Shown here: one piece after another, positions 8,655 to 16,583 of the stretch
Numbering within the stretch: position 1 is the stretch's first letter
How the letters are laid out: every line of letters starts with the position of its first letter
Program-made: the position numbers and the translations under genes
Notes under the pieces: generated by a model
The model's database searches: none
What the model was told of the DNA's origin: nothing
The model's input: only the letters and a program-made list of their open reading frames with translations
Assembly (NCBI RefSeq): GCF_019599275.1
Contig: NZ_JAHZTD010000002.1
Coordinates: forward strand, 806,001 to 870,000
Direction of reading: 5' to 3'
Length of the DNA: 64,000 nt
From: Hymenobacter sp. HSC-4F20
GTDB lineage: Bacteria; Bacteroidota; Bacteroidia; Cytophagales; Hymenobacteraceae

Positions 8655-9356
8655 TTAGCAGTTACTGCCATCAAGGCCGCAGGCGGCGCCCTCGGTGCCA
8701 GCTAGTTGCACGGGCTGGGGCCGGGCTTCTTCCCACACTTTCTCCAGCACTTCCAGAAACAACTCGGTGGGCTGAGCACCGGATACAGCGTACTTGTCAT
8801 CGAAGACGAAGTAAGGCACCCCGCGCACCCCAATCTGGCGGGCCTGGTACTCATCGTGGCGCACATCTTGGGCAAACTCATCGGAGTTGAGCACTTGCCC
8901 TACTTCGGCGGCGGGCAATTCTAGCTCGGCAGCCAAGCGGGCCAGGGTAGCTACATCATTGATGTCTTTGCCTTCTTCGAGGTACGCTTTAAACAACCGC
9001 TCTTTGGCGGCATCCTGCTTGCCATATCTGTCGGCCAAATGCACCAGGCGGTGGGCCCGGAAGGTGTTAGCTGGCACGGCGCGGTCAAAGTCGAAGGCTA
9101 ACCCTTCGGCGGCAGCCATCTGGGTCATGTTGGCGCTCATTTGACGGGCCCAGGCTTCGGTGTTGCCGTATTTGGCGGCCAGGCGCTGGTACTGGCTTAC
9201 GCCGGGCTCAGGGTTGGCTTCGGGGTCCAGCTCGAAGCTGCGCCACTGAATTTCTACCGCTTCGGCGTGCGGAAATTGAGCCAGGGCGTTTTCCAGGCGC
9301 CGCTTGCCGATGTAGCAGAACGGGCACACAATATCAGACCAGATTTCTATCTTCAT
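8655..9356 (-). CDS. DsbA-family (FrnE-like) oxidoreductase
   Basis: A 233-residue thioredoxin-fold protein. It begins directly with the beta strand and active site MKIEIWSDIVCPFCYIGK, with the redox pair Cys11-Cys14 in a CPFC motif. The helical insert follows (QMSANMTQMAAAEGLAFDFD), and the conserved cis-Pro loop is GVRGVPYFVFD. This matches the FrnE branch, which is cytoplasmic; there is no signal peptide. The last eight residues contain two further cysteines (CGLDGSNC). These proteins act in disulfide chemistry or polyketide isomerisation; here a redox role under stress is the likeliest. It is divergent from the gene at 9534. Confidence 0.92.
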   Translation of the reverse strand: MKIEIWSDIVCPFCYIGKRRLENALAQFPHAEAVEIQWRSFELDPEANPEPGVSQYQRLAAKYGNTEAWARQMSANMTQMAAAEGLAFDFDRAVPANTFRAHRLVHLADRYGKQDAAKERLFKAYLEEGKDINDVATLARLAAELELPAAEVGQVLNSDEFAQDVRHDEYQARQIGVRGVPYFVFDDKYAVSGAQPTELFLEVLEKVWEEARPQPVQLAGTEGAACGLDGSNC

Positions 9357-9369
9357 AGGAACAACAGAT

Positions 9370-9397
9370 TACACGCGTGTAGGCGCCTATAAGCGCT
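9370..9397. promoter_or_regulatory. Three adjoining small palindromes upstream of the DsbA-family gene
   Basis: TACACGCGTGTA (9370-9381), TAGGCGCCTA (9380-9389) and AGCGCT (9392-9397) lie side by side 14-41 bases upstream of the start at 9356. They sit in the divergent gap and could be operator half-sites. No regulator is identified. Confidence 0.4.
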
Positions 9398-9533
9398 GAA
9401 ACCAACAAAAAGTTTTGGGCTGCGGTCCGGTACCGGATGCAGTAGCCCGCAGACGCCAAGGCGTATTTTTCCGCCCGACTTCTTACTTTGCGGGCGCCCG
9501 GTCACCGGCCCACCACGCCCTTGCTCTAGCCCC

Positions 9534-10013
9534 ATGCTGCACTTCTTTGATGCCACCCTGGAAGCTGGTGGCCCCAGTTTCATGCCTACGCAAGTAGTGG
9601 TGGTGCCACCGCTGGTGGTAGCGGCTTTGGGCGGCAAGAGTGCCCGGCGGGTGCGGGGAACACTCAACGGCTACCCTATCCGGCTGGGTCTGCTGCCGCT
9701 GACCGGCGGAGGGCGCTACCTCATGATTAACAAGGAAATATGCCGGGCGGCGGGAGTGCAGCTCGGCCAACACGTACGGTTGCAGCTGGAGCCCGACCCC
9801 GAGCCGGATCAAGTAGATCTGCCCGCGGAACTGGCCGAAGCCTTCGAGGCCTGGCCCGAAGCAGGAGTAGAGTTCGAGCGGTTATCGGGAAGTATGCGGC
9901 GGGCCGTGGCCCAACACGTGCGCGCGGCCCGGCAGGCTGAAACCCGTGCCCGCCGGGCCGTGGAGCTGACAGAGCGCCTGGCCCGGCGGGCCCACCCGTT
10001 TCGGAAGGAGTAA
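9534..10013 (+). CDS. DUF1905 / YdeI-OmpD-associated domain protein
   Basis: 159 residues. The first 80 residues match DUF1905 (FDATLEAGGPSFMPTQVVVVP, then LNGYPIRLGLLPLTGGGRYLMINKEICRA split by loops), a small beta barrel fold. Residues about 95-155 form a helical YdeI-like tail (LPAELAEAFEA, then an Arg-rich helix). No signal peptide is present. YdeI-like domains are linked with polymyxin and bacteriocin tolerance in enteric bacteria, but the function in Bacteroidota is unknown. Its stop codon is one base away from the stop of the convergent DUF2141 gene, so there is no room for a terminator. Confidence 0.8.
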   Translation: MLHFFDATLEAGGPSFMPTQVVVVPPLVVAALGGKSARRVRGTLNGYPIRLGLLPLTGGGRYLMINKEICRAAGVQLGQHVRLQLEPDPEPDQVDLPAELAEAFEAWPEAGVEFERLSGSMRRAVAQHVRAARQAETRARRAVELTERLARRAHPFRKE

Positions 10014-10014
10014 G

Positions 10015-10464
10015 CTATTTGGTCAGCGTAATGCTGACTATTTTGCCCGACCCGCTCACAGTGAACTTACAGTCGTCGAAGTCGGGCGGGGCCAGGCGGG
10101 GGCGTACGTTATTGGAAAAGGCGAAGGGCTCCGTAGGGATGCCCATCAGGTTCTTATCCAGCTTATCATTATTGTTGGTATCCTGAGTAATGGCCACGGC
10201 CCACTCTCCGGCCGGCAGGTCAACGGGCAGCGCTACCTGGCGCTGCCCGCCAGGCTTCACCTCTCGCATAAAGGCGTAGCCCCCCTTGGTTAGGAATTTC
10301 TCGCGCACATTGTAGAAATAGAGCTTCACGACCGAAGAAGTAGAGGCCAGCGCCGATACTACAACGGTGACGGAAGAGGGGCCGCCCGCCGCCGAGGAGG
10401 CCTTCGGGACGACTACTCCCATGGCGCAAATGGTAGTTAGGCAGAGGTGCTTCAATACTTGCAT
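10015..10464 (-). CDS. Secreted DUF2141 protein
   Basis: From ATG 10464 the product is 149 residues with a signal peptide (MQVLKHLCLTTICAMGVVVP...SSA). A longer in-frame start at 10527 would place 21 residues before the signal and is rejected. The mature part fits DUF2141: VKLYFYNVREKFLTKGGYAF, LPAGEWAVAITQDTNNNDKLD and the closing PTEPFAFSNNVRPRLAPPDF with a predicted all-beta fold. The NDKLD loop resembles a calcium site. The family is widespread in Bacteroidota and Proteobacteria and its function is unknown. Confidence 0.85.
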   Translation of the reverse strand: MQVLKHLCLTTICAMGVVVPKASSAAGGPSSVTVVVSALASTSSVVKLYFYNVREKFLTKGGYAFMREVKPGGQRQVALPVDLPAGEWAVAITQDTNNNDKLDKNLMGIPTEPFAFSNNVRPRLAPPDFDDCKFTVSGSGKIVSITLTK

Positions 10465-10596
10465 GGCAGAAGATAGGCAATGGAACAACGCCAAGCCAAC
10501 ACCACGTACCGAAAAATAATTACCCAACCCGTCATTACGTAGCCCGCTGCTAAGAAAACCGCGGCCACCTGCTGAATTGGACTTTGCGCCCAGCGG

Positions 10597-11019
10597 TTAG
10601 CAGCCCCGGCTAAGCTGACGGCAGGCCTGGGCCAAGGAAGAGTACTGGCTGACCTTGAAGTGGTAGTCGCCCCCGGCGGCATTATGAGAGTACTGCTGAA
10701 TGGCAATCTGCCCGAAGATGTTTTCGGGCCCAATAAAGGCTAGCTGGTGGATGCCAGCCGCGTAGGCCCGGCGGTTCCAGCTAGTGGCGGCCCACTCCTG
10801 GTCCGCCGGGAGCATGGCCCCGAACAGGCGGGTATCTGAGAGCCAGCTCAGGGTAGGATACTGCCGACGGTATTGCTGATAAAATTCCAACCCTTTGTCG
10901 AGCAGGAAACGCAGGTTGCGGCTATTGGCAAAGCCATGCCACCGAATAAGCAGGCAAGGTATTCTGGTCAGCAGGAGCAGTTCACCGTAGGGTTCAGTAT
11001 GGAGCCGGAGGTCGGACAT
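10597..11019 (-). CDS. Uncharacterised STAS-like protein, family member 1
   Basis: 140 residues from the ATG at 11019. A longer frame would start at TTG. No signal or membrane segment is present. The pattern is an alpha/beta STAS-like one: strand SDLRLHTEPYGELLLLTRIP, then W(H)G, a helix, TLSWLSDTRLFGAMLPADQE and a strand GIHQLAFIGPENIFG. The same order of motifs (W.G, a long helix, L.D.R/N.L, W, GL..A) occurs in the genes at 11194-11724 and 38275-38694, so I read these as one divergent family. Such proteins might be partners of phosphorelays like SpoIIAA, but no phosphorylatable Ser is evident. Function unknown. Confidence 0.65.
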   Translation of the reverse strand: MSDLRLHTEPYGELLLLTRIPCLLIRWHGFANSRNLRFLLDKGLEFYQQYRRQYPTLSWLSDTRLFGAMLPADQEWAATSWNRRAYAAGIHQLAFIGPENIFGQIAIQQYSHNAAGGDYHFKVSQYSSLAQACRQLSRGC

Positions 11020-11193
11020 GGAGGAAAGGCGCAAAACAGTACTCGGCCCAGGTGAAGTGGTGCTCCGTCTGGATTCCGGATAAGTTTACGTGCCTGGGCG
11101 AGGGCGGGGGCCGGCACTTCGGCGAACTGCCAGCCGGAGCCGACCAATCCTGAAGCTGGCTGGCTTAAGCAGCTTCGCGAGCCGGCATCCGAG

Positions 11194-11724
11194 CTAGTAT
11201 TGCCGAAGCCACTCAGCAGCTATATTGTATTCTTCAAAGGTCAGCAAAAGCGGCCAGCCGCTTTGCGTAACGGAATAGTCGGCGTGGCTACGACCGCGCG
11301 GGTCCGGGGAGTACACCCAGGCCATGTACTGCAAGCCCGTATTGAACAAGCGCGGAAGCAGGCGCATACTCCGCCACTCCTCCTCCGTCACGTGCATCAG
11401 GGTCAGGCGGGTGTTGTCGTTGAGCAGCTTGGTGTACCTATTGGTGGCTACTTCGGCCAGAATTACTTCGGCTCCCTCCCGCACCGTAGCGGCAGTTTGC
11501 GGGCCGCGCCAGTCAGCATACAGCCAGTTGTCGCTTGTGTCGTGGTAGAGTCGCAAGTGGGGCAGCTCGCGCAGGAGCCGACGCTGGGCGGTGGTAGCCG
11601 CTTGTCTTCGCACAAGCTCTGCTCCTGATAAAGCAAATGTCACAGGGCTGATGAAATTTAGTAAGTAAGAGGAAGCTTGCCTTGGAGCCACTACTAAGAA
11701 GAAGTGTTTACTTCCTTCTAACAC
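11194..11724 (-). CDS. Uncharacterised STAS-like protein, family member 2
   Basis: The open frame gives 176 residues from a GTG at 11724, but the first 50 residues fit nothing and there is no ATG. The true start may be a later GTG. The core is LPHLRLYHDTSDNWLYADWRG, a helix (VREGAEVILAEVATN), KLLNDNTRLTLMHVTEEEW, GLQYMAWVYSPDPRG and a final FEEYNIAAEWLRQY. This closely parallels the protein at 38275-38694 (LLNDNSRLSG, GLRYIAHVAQPQD, FDDVASAEEWL) and more weakly the neighbour at 10597-11019. The LNDN motif takes the place where STAS proteins carry their signalling loop. Function unknown. Confidence 0.6.
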   Translation of the reverse strand: MLEGSKHFFLVVAPRQASSYLLNFISPVTFALSGAELVRRQAATTAQRRLLRELPHLRLYHDTSDNWLYADWRGPQTAATVREGAEVILAEVATNRYTKLLNDNTRLTLMHVTEEEWRSMRLLPRLFNTGLQYMAWVYSPDPRGRSHADYSVTQSGWPLLLTFEEYNIAAEWLRQY

Positions 11725-11942
11725 CAGCTACATGTTTCGTTTGCGCGTCAAACCAACACTAAATAAGAATATTTTTACTACAAATACTACTATAACATCA
11801 TTTTATACATCTGCTAATTAACATATTTACAAGCAGATACACAAGAGAGCCCATGTTACTTTTTTAAGTAGCACGATGTAACTGAGCAACTCGCTTGGCG
11901 TCAGGCTGAGCAAGCCACGAGCTAGTGCTGGCGCAACCCTGT
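11725..11942. other. AT-rich gene-free stretch
   Basis: The part at 11756-11855 is strikingly AT-rich for this genome and contains a short inverted repeat (ATCTGCT at 11809 and AGCAGAT at 11832). It is upstream of the leftward STAS-like gene and probably holds its promoter. Confidence 0.45.
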
Positions 11943-12761
11943 CTACCAAATGCCAGGCATAGTTTCGCGTAGAAACGCGGTGGTTAGCTGGGCCACGTAT
12001 TCCGGACGCTGGCGGTGGGGAGTATGCCCTAGGCCAGGGAGAAGGGCAGGGCGCGCCAGGCCGGCTACCTGACCCACAATAGCCGTTACCTGCGCTGGCG
12101 TACCATACTCATCGGCAGCGCCTTGCACCGCCAGCACCGGACACGTAATGCGAGGCAGATAGGTCTCGATGTTCCACGCCCGGAAGGCCGGACTCAGCCA
12201 TGTGTCCGTCCAGGCCCGGAACAAGACGTCGGTTTTGTCGCCGTGGTAGCGGGCCAGGCGTTGACGCAGGTCGGTGGTGGCGAGCTGCTGACGGGCTTGC
12301 TGGATGCCGCTGAGCGTTTCCTGCTCCACAAACACGTGGGCCCCAATAGTAACGGCGGCCGCCACCAAGCCAGGGTGGGTAGCTGCTACCAGCAGGGCCA
12401 GGGTGCCGCCATCGGAGTGCCCAACCAGCACGGCGCGCCTGACGCCACAGGCGGCCAGCACAGCCGGCACGGTTGGCGCCTCTTCCTCCAGGTAAGCCGG
12501 AGTGCGCCCCCCCGGCCCAAACGGCGCCGACTCGCCATAGCCGCGGCGGTCGTATATCAGGGCATGGCACTCCAGGTCTTCAGCCAGTTGCCGGGGCCAC
12601 TCGCGCCACAGGCGGATGCTACCCAATGAATCGTGGAGAAACACCAGCCAGGGCCGCTGCTCGGCAGCGGGGCTGGCATGGCGTAAGGTGCGCACGCGCA
12701 GGGAGTGGTCGGTGAAGGGCAGATCGAACTCTGCTACAGCAAGGAAATCAGGAGGGAGCAT
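11943..12761 (-). CDS. Alpha/beta hydrolase
   Basis: 272 residues from ATG 12761; the frame is open further upstream but homology begins here. The fold is clear: HDSLGSIRLW (oxyanion loop, residues 43-52), DRRGYGESAP (71-80), the nucleophile elbow GHSDGG with Ser116, the acid in GAADEYGT and the catalytic His in LGHTPHRQ. The lid region lies at about 150-210 (ARQQLATTDLRQRLARYHGD). There is no signal peptide. It belongs to the broad esterase / peroxidase-like hydrolase group and its substrate is unknown. It is divergent from the META gene at 12829, with only 67 bases between the starts. Confidence 0.9.
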   Translation of the reverse strand: MLPPDFLAVAEFDLPFTDHSLRVRTLRHASPAAEQRPWLVFLHDSLGSIRLWREWPRQLAEDLECHALIYDRRGYGESAPFGPGGRTPAYLEEEAPTVPAVLAACGVRRAVLVGHSDGGTLALLVAATHPGLVAAAVTIGAHVFVEQETLSGIQQARQQLATTDLRQRLARYHGDKTDVLFRAWTDTWLSPAFRAWNIETYLPRITCPVLAVQGAADEYGTPAQVTAIVGQVAGLARPALLPGLGHTPHRQRPEYVAQLTTAFLRETMPGIW

Positions 12762-12828
12762 GGTGCAAGTATGCAACCATTTAACGCTGATCCTGCTCCT
12801 TCTCTTGTTCCACCGACTTTTGCCTGCC

Positions 12829-13266
12829 ATGATCCGGCGCTTCCTTCCGCTTCTTTGCCTTGCCGCCCCGCCTCTGCTGACGAGTTGCGACAAAAACACC
12901 GAGCCGGTGCCTGCTCCGGTTTATCTGCTGGACCAGCGCTGGGTGCTGACGGAAATAGAAGGCCAGGTGCCTTCCACAACTAGGGGGGCCACCACCGACC
13001 TGGTGCTGAACTCGGTAGGCAGCACCAATGCAGGCCGGGCCTTCTGCAACAACTACGGGGGTAAATACCTACTGACGGCCGGCTCGGCGCAGTTGACCTT
13101 TTCAGCCCAGTACTCCACCTATGCTACCTGCGCCGAGCAGGACCAGGAAACGCATTACTTCCAGCTGCTGCCCCAGGTGACGCGCTATACCATCAGTAAC
13201 CGGCGGCTGGCCCTTTATGACGGCGAGCATACCACGCCTCTGTTAGCATTTACAGCAGCTGAGTAA
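12829..13266 (+). CDS. META-domain lipoprotein, second copy
   Basis: 145 residues from ATG 12829. This start gives a proper lipoprotein signal (MIRRFLPLLCLAAPPLLTSC, Cys20); the in-frame ATG at 12760 would add 23 residues in front of it. The META core is LLDQRWVLTEIEGQ, then AFCNNYGGKYLL (the CN.Y.G motif) and YSTYATCAEQD with the second conserved Cys. It ends RRLALYDGEHTTPLLAF, very like the copy at 8133 (RELRLYDASNAIKPLLIF). It is therefore a diverged paralogue, 4 kb away, not a recent duplicate. Likely an envelope protein of unknown molecular role. Confidence 0.83.
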   Translation: MIRRFLPLLCLAAPPLLTSCDKNTEPVPAPVYLLDQRWVLTEIEGQVPSTTRGATTDLVLNSVGSTNAGRAFCNNYGGKYLLTAGSAQLTFSAQYSTYATCAEQDQETHYFQLLPQVTRYTISNRRLALYDGEHTTPLLAFTAAE

Positions 13267-13303
13267 CGCACCCATCAGCTATTCCTCAAGCTAGTACATC
13301 AAG

Positions 13304-13335
13304 AAGCCCGCCCCTGGCACCAGGGGCGGGCTTTT
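13304..13335. terminator. Bidirectional terminator
   Basis: A 14-base inverted repeat (AAGCCCGCCCCTGG and complement) ending in TTTT between the convergent genes at 13266 and 13354. Confidence 0.9.
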
Positions 13336-13353
13336 GCGCTGGCAGAGTAGTGG

Positions 13354-16233
13354 CTAGAACCCTATATTGAGCACCAACGGCTGCACCTGCCAGCGCTGGT
13401 AGTACGAGTCGTACACGGTGCGGAGTCCTACTTCCAGGGGCGTGCGCAGCCGCAGCGGGTTAAACACGGCCGACACATCGAAGCCCGTAGCGTAGTAGTT
13501 GCCCACCAAACCTCCCGACTTACCCCAGACGCCATCCGTAAACACGGCACCCTTCAGGCGCTGCACGTACAGCACGCGGCCCCATTCCCAGTGCACGTCG
13601 GCCAGGGGTAGGCGGTACTCGGCGCTCAGGGAGGTTAGCTGCTGGTAGCTCAGGTAGGGCAGGGCCCGTGGGTAAAAAATAGCTGCGCCAAACCGGTACT
13701 CCTGCTGCTGCTGCCACTGGTAGCCAGCCCGCAGGCGCACGGCGTGGTGCCGCCCCAGCCCCGGCAGAAACACACTTGCCTGGGCCGCCCGCTGCTCTGC
13801 CGACAGGCCCGTACCGAAGGGGGTACCCCGCCACACCAGACTCAGGCTCTGCCCCCAGCGTGGGGCCACGTCGCGGTAGCTCTGCCGCAGGGTTCGGCTG
13901 AAGGCCACGCTGCCCACCAGCGCGTGCAGCGGCTGCCTGCCTACGTCGGTGCTGCCGGGCAGGGCGGTAAAATTGTAGCCGTGGGTTTGCTCCAACTGGT
14001 AGTAGGCCCCCAGGGTCAGGGCCGTGAGCAGGCGGGAGGTAGTTAGGGTGAGGGGCAGGCGACTACCCACACTCAGGCGGCTGTACTGCCACCGGTCATA
14101 GGCGCGCCCCCCGGCGGCTACTGGCCCAATTGCGCGGCGCCCCCCGTGCTCCAGGCTCAGATCCAGCACCGGCCAGAGGCCCTGATAGCTAACGTCGGCG
14201 AAAACACGCCCGGTGCGCTCTACCCCATCGTAGCCCGCACCTACCACGAGCTGGGTGGTGCTCAGCACATCCTGCGCCCGTAGTCCCAGGTTCAGGCCTG
14301 AGCCCGAGGGGCTTTGCACCAGCCCCCAGCCGTAGGCGTTCAGGGCGTGGGGCAAGCGGCGGTACCGGCGGGCAACCAAGGGGGCTCCAGCCACAGAATC
14401 CTCGGGCAGCACGGAGCCGACGGTGCGGGTACCCGGCTCCCGGGCCGCCAGTTCCTCGGCGTAGCGGTTCGGGGGAGTACCGGGGGTAGCAGCCGGCACG
14501 GGCCGCCACTGCTCAGGACGCAGGGGCATTTCCAGCACGCGGCTTCCCTGGGCGCGCACTTCGTAGAAGGCCAGTCGTTTTCCGTCCGGCGACACGGCTG
14601 CGTGGTACGCTCCTACCGGGCGGGCTGTTACCTGGCGTACCTCTCCCGTGCGTAGGTGCACGGCGTACACCTCATCCTGGCCCGAGCGGGGGGAGTTGAA
14701 CAGCACGTACTCCTGCCAGGGCTGGGGGTGGGAAAGGTTGTCGTTGGCCGCGGGCAGCAGGGTGCGCAGCGCACCAGTGGCTACCTCCAACAGGTCCAGG
14801 CGTTTGCCTGCTGGCTCCAGGCGCACCACTGCCGCCGTACGCCCATCAGGGGCAAAGCGCGGGTGCAGGTACGGCAAGTTCTGCGGGTTGTCGTAGGTGC
14901 GGACCACGGCGCCCGTGGCGGCATCGAGCAGGTGCAGGCGGTGCTGGTAAGCTGAGTCGGTGCTGACGGCCAGCAGCTGCCGGCCATCGGGCGAAAGCAC
15001 GGCCGCCGTGTAGCGGGTGCGGCGGCCAGGGCGGCTAACCAAACCTGTTTTTAAGTTCAGCAGGCGCAGCTCGGAGTACACCTGCTGCCGCCAGCGCGGG
15101 TCGTAGCGAAACTCCAGCCACGCGGCTTTGCCCCCGCCCACGGAAAGCTGCTCGGGGTTGTGGTGCAGACCCAGCACCAGGCGCTGCCGCTCCACGCCGC
15201 CGCGGCGTAGCTCCACCAGCCGGGGCGTGTGGCCCAGGCCGCTTTTGAGCGCCAGCACAGTATTATCGTCGAGGTACTGCGGGTACTGGTACTCGGTGAA
15301 GACTTTTTCGGTGGCGGCCACCGGCAGGTCGGTGGCGGGCGTCAGCTCCCGGCCAGTCTGTGCGGTGCGCCAGATGCTGTCCAGCTCCTGCATGGTGCGG
15401 GCGTACAGGTCATCGGAGCGCAGGCCGGTAGTGCGGCGCAGCTTATCAGAAAACGACAGAGGGTAGACCGGAAAATCGTAGTAGCGGCTCAGGACCTGGT
15501 CCCACACGCCGGGCCCGGCCGTGCGCTTCAGGTACGTGGTCAGGAAGTAGCCTAATACGTAGTGGTTGGGCACATTGTCGCGGAAGGAGCCGCCCACGGC
15601 CTTGGCGTAGGAGTAGTGCCGCCCGGCCAGCAGGTTGGCGCGCAGGTAGGCATCGAAGTTGGGAATCCGGCCCCGGCCGCTGCGAGTCAGGGCCGTTTCG
15701 GTGCCTACGGCGTCGCCCTCGGCAAACCAGTCGGGTACGCCCAGGGTTGTCAGGCCCAGCCCTCCGTAACCACCCAGCAGGTACCCCACCTGCCCCACGC
15801 CCCGGTGGGCCTTGTCGTACTGCACCACGTGGCGGTACTCATGCACGGTCAGCTCATCCAGCCAGTCGAGGGTGCCGGCCAGAAACGGGTCTTGGGGAAA
15901 GGTAGTGTAGAACTCTGAGCGGCGCGGCAGCAGCGTCACGAAGCCGTTGCCCACGGTGGTGCGAGTTTGCAGCACCACCGTTACGGGCCGGGCTGCCAGC
16001 CCCAGTGAGGCCCCGCCAGGCTCGTGTACCTGCTCCAGGCGGTGGGCCGTGCGACGGGCGCGCTCGGCAAACCCTTCGGGGTAGAGCACCCGGAAGTGGG
16101 GGGTGCGCACCTCGTACCAGCGTACGGAGGCCGGCACTTGGTCAAGCACGGGCAGAAGTTGGGCCAGGGTAGCCCCGCAGGGCCAGGCCGCCAGCAAGGC
16201 CGCCGGTAACAGAATACGCAGGGAGAAAATCAC
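13354..16233 (-). CDS. Gluzincin-type protease / TolB-propeller / outer-membrane barrel protein
   Basis: 959 residues, starting at a GTG (16233) with a signal peptide ending near ATLAQ (residue 25). Residues about 40-300 hold a metallopeptidase-like domain: HEYRH (131-135, an HExxH motif) followed 37 residues later by PDWFAEGDA with Glu172, the expected third ligand in gluzincins. Residues about 320-610 contain TolB/WD40-like propeller repeats (VLSPDGRQLLAVST, RFAPDGRTAAVVRLE, AVSPDGKRLAFYE). The last 300 residues alternate aromatic and polar residues and end in Phe, as in outer-membrane barrels. The likely place is the outer membrane, with the protease part in the periplasm or outside. The gene is alone and ends at a bidirectional terminator. 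Confidence 0.8.
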   Translation of the reverse strand: MIFSLRILLPAALLAAWPCGATLAQLLPVLDQVPASVRWYEVRTPHFRVLYPEGFAERARRTAHRLEQVHEPGGASLGLAARPVTVVLQTRTTVGNGFVTLLPRRSEFYTTFPQDPFLAGTLDWLDELTVHEYRHVVQYDKAHRGVGQVGYLLGGYGGLGLTTLGVPDWFAEGDAVGTETALTRSGRGRIPNFDAYLRANLLAGRHYSYAKAVGGSFRDNVPNHYVLGYFLTTYLKRTAGPGVWDQVLSRYYDFPVYPLSFSDKLRRTTGLRSDDLYARTMQELDSIWRTAQTGRELTPATDLPVAATEKVFTEYQYPQYLDDNTVLALKSGLGHTPRLVELRRGGVERQRLVLGLHHNPEQLSVGGGKAAWLEFRYDPRWRQQVYSELRLLNLKTGLVSRPGRRTRYTAAVLSPDGRQLLAVSTDSAYQHRLHLLDAATGAVVRTYDNPQNLPYLHPRFAPDGRTAAVVRLEPAGKRLDLLEVATGALRTLLPAANDNLSHPQPWQEYVLFNSPRSGQDEVYAVHLRTGEVRQVTARPVGAYHAAVSPDGKRLAFYEVRAQGSRVLEMPLRPEQWRPVPAATPGTPPNRYAEELAAREPGTRTVGSVLPEDSVAGAPLVARRYRRLPHALNAYGWGLVQSPSGSGLNLGLRAQDVLSTTQLVVGAGYDGVERTGRVFADVSYQGLWPVLDLSLEHGGRRAIGPVAAGGRAYDRWQYSRLSVGSRLPLTLTTSRLLTALTLGAYYQLEQTHGYNFTALPGSTDVGRQPLHALVGSVAFSRTLRQSYRDVAPRWGQSLSLVWRGTPFGTGLSAEQRAAQASVFLPGLGRHHAVRLRAGYQWQQQQEYRFGAAIFYPRALPYLSYQQLTSLSAEYRLPLADVHWEWGRVLYVQRLKGAVFTDGVWGKSGGLVGNYYATGFDVSAVFNPLRLRTPLEVGLRTVYDSYYQRWQVQPLVLNIGF

Positions 16234-16553
16234 GCGGGAACGAGAGGTTGGGATTCCCGAAGAAACTACCCTTCCTGCCCGAAAGCAAACCCGTGCGCCC
16301 GCCCCGGCGTTTGCTACCTCCCCACCCCACCCGGGCCGCCCGGGGTCAGGGGCAGGTACCCTATGCCGGTGGTAGCAGGCCGCATCTGGCCAGTGCAGCA
16401 GTAGGCCTGCCCAGTGCGGCCCAACTGGCTACCAGGCTCGGGCCCACCCCCTGACCGCAAGGCAGTTGCCAAGGCGTGGGCCCGATAGCAGGAATTTCCG
16501 GGGCGCACCCCAAAGCTCCTCTTTTTTATGGTAGGTAGCCGCAGCCAGACGTA

Positions 16554-16561
16554 TACCTTTG
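16554..16561 (+). promoter_or_regulatory. -7 promoter element of the PAS kinase gene
   Basis: TACCTTTG is a perfect match to the Bacteroidota TAnnTTTG element, 23 bases before the ATG at 16584. I see no good TTG box upstream. The rest of the 350-base gap from 16234 holds nothing else I can name. Confidence 0.6.
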
Positions 16562-16583
16562 TGAAGTTCCTGCTCTTCCCACC

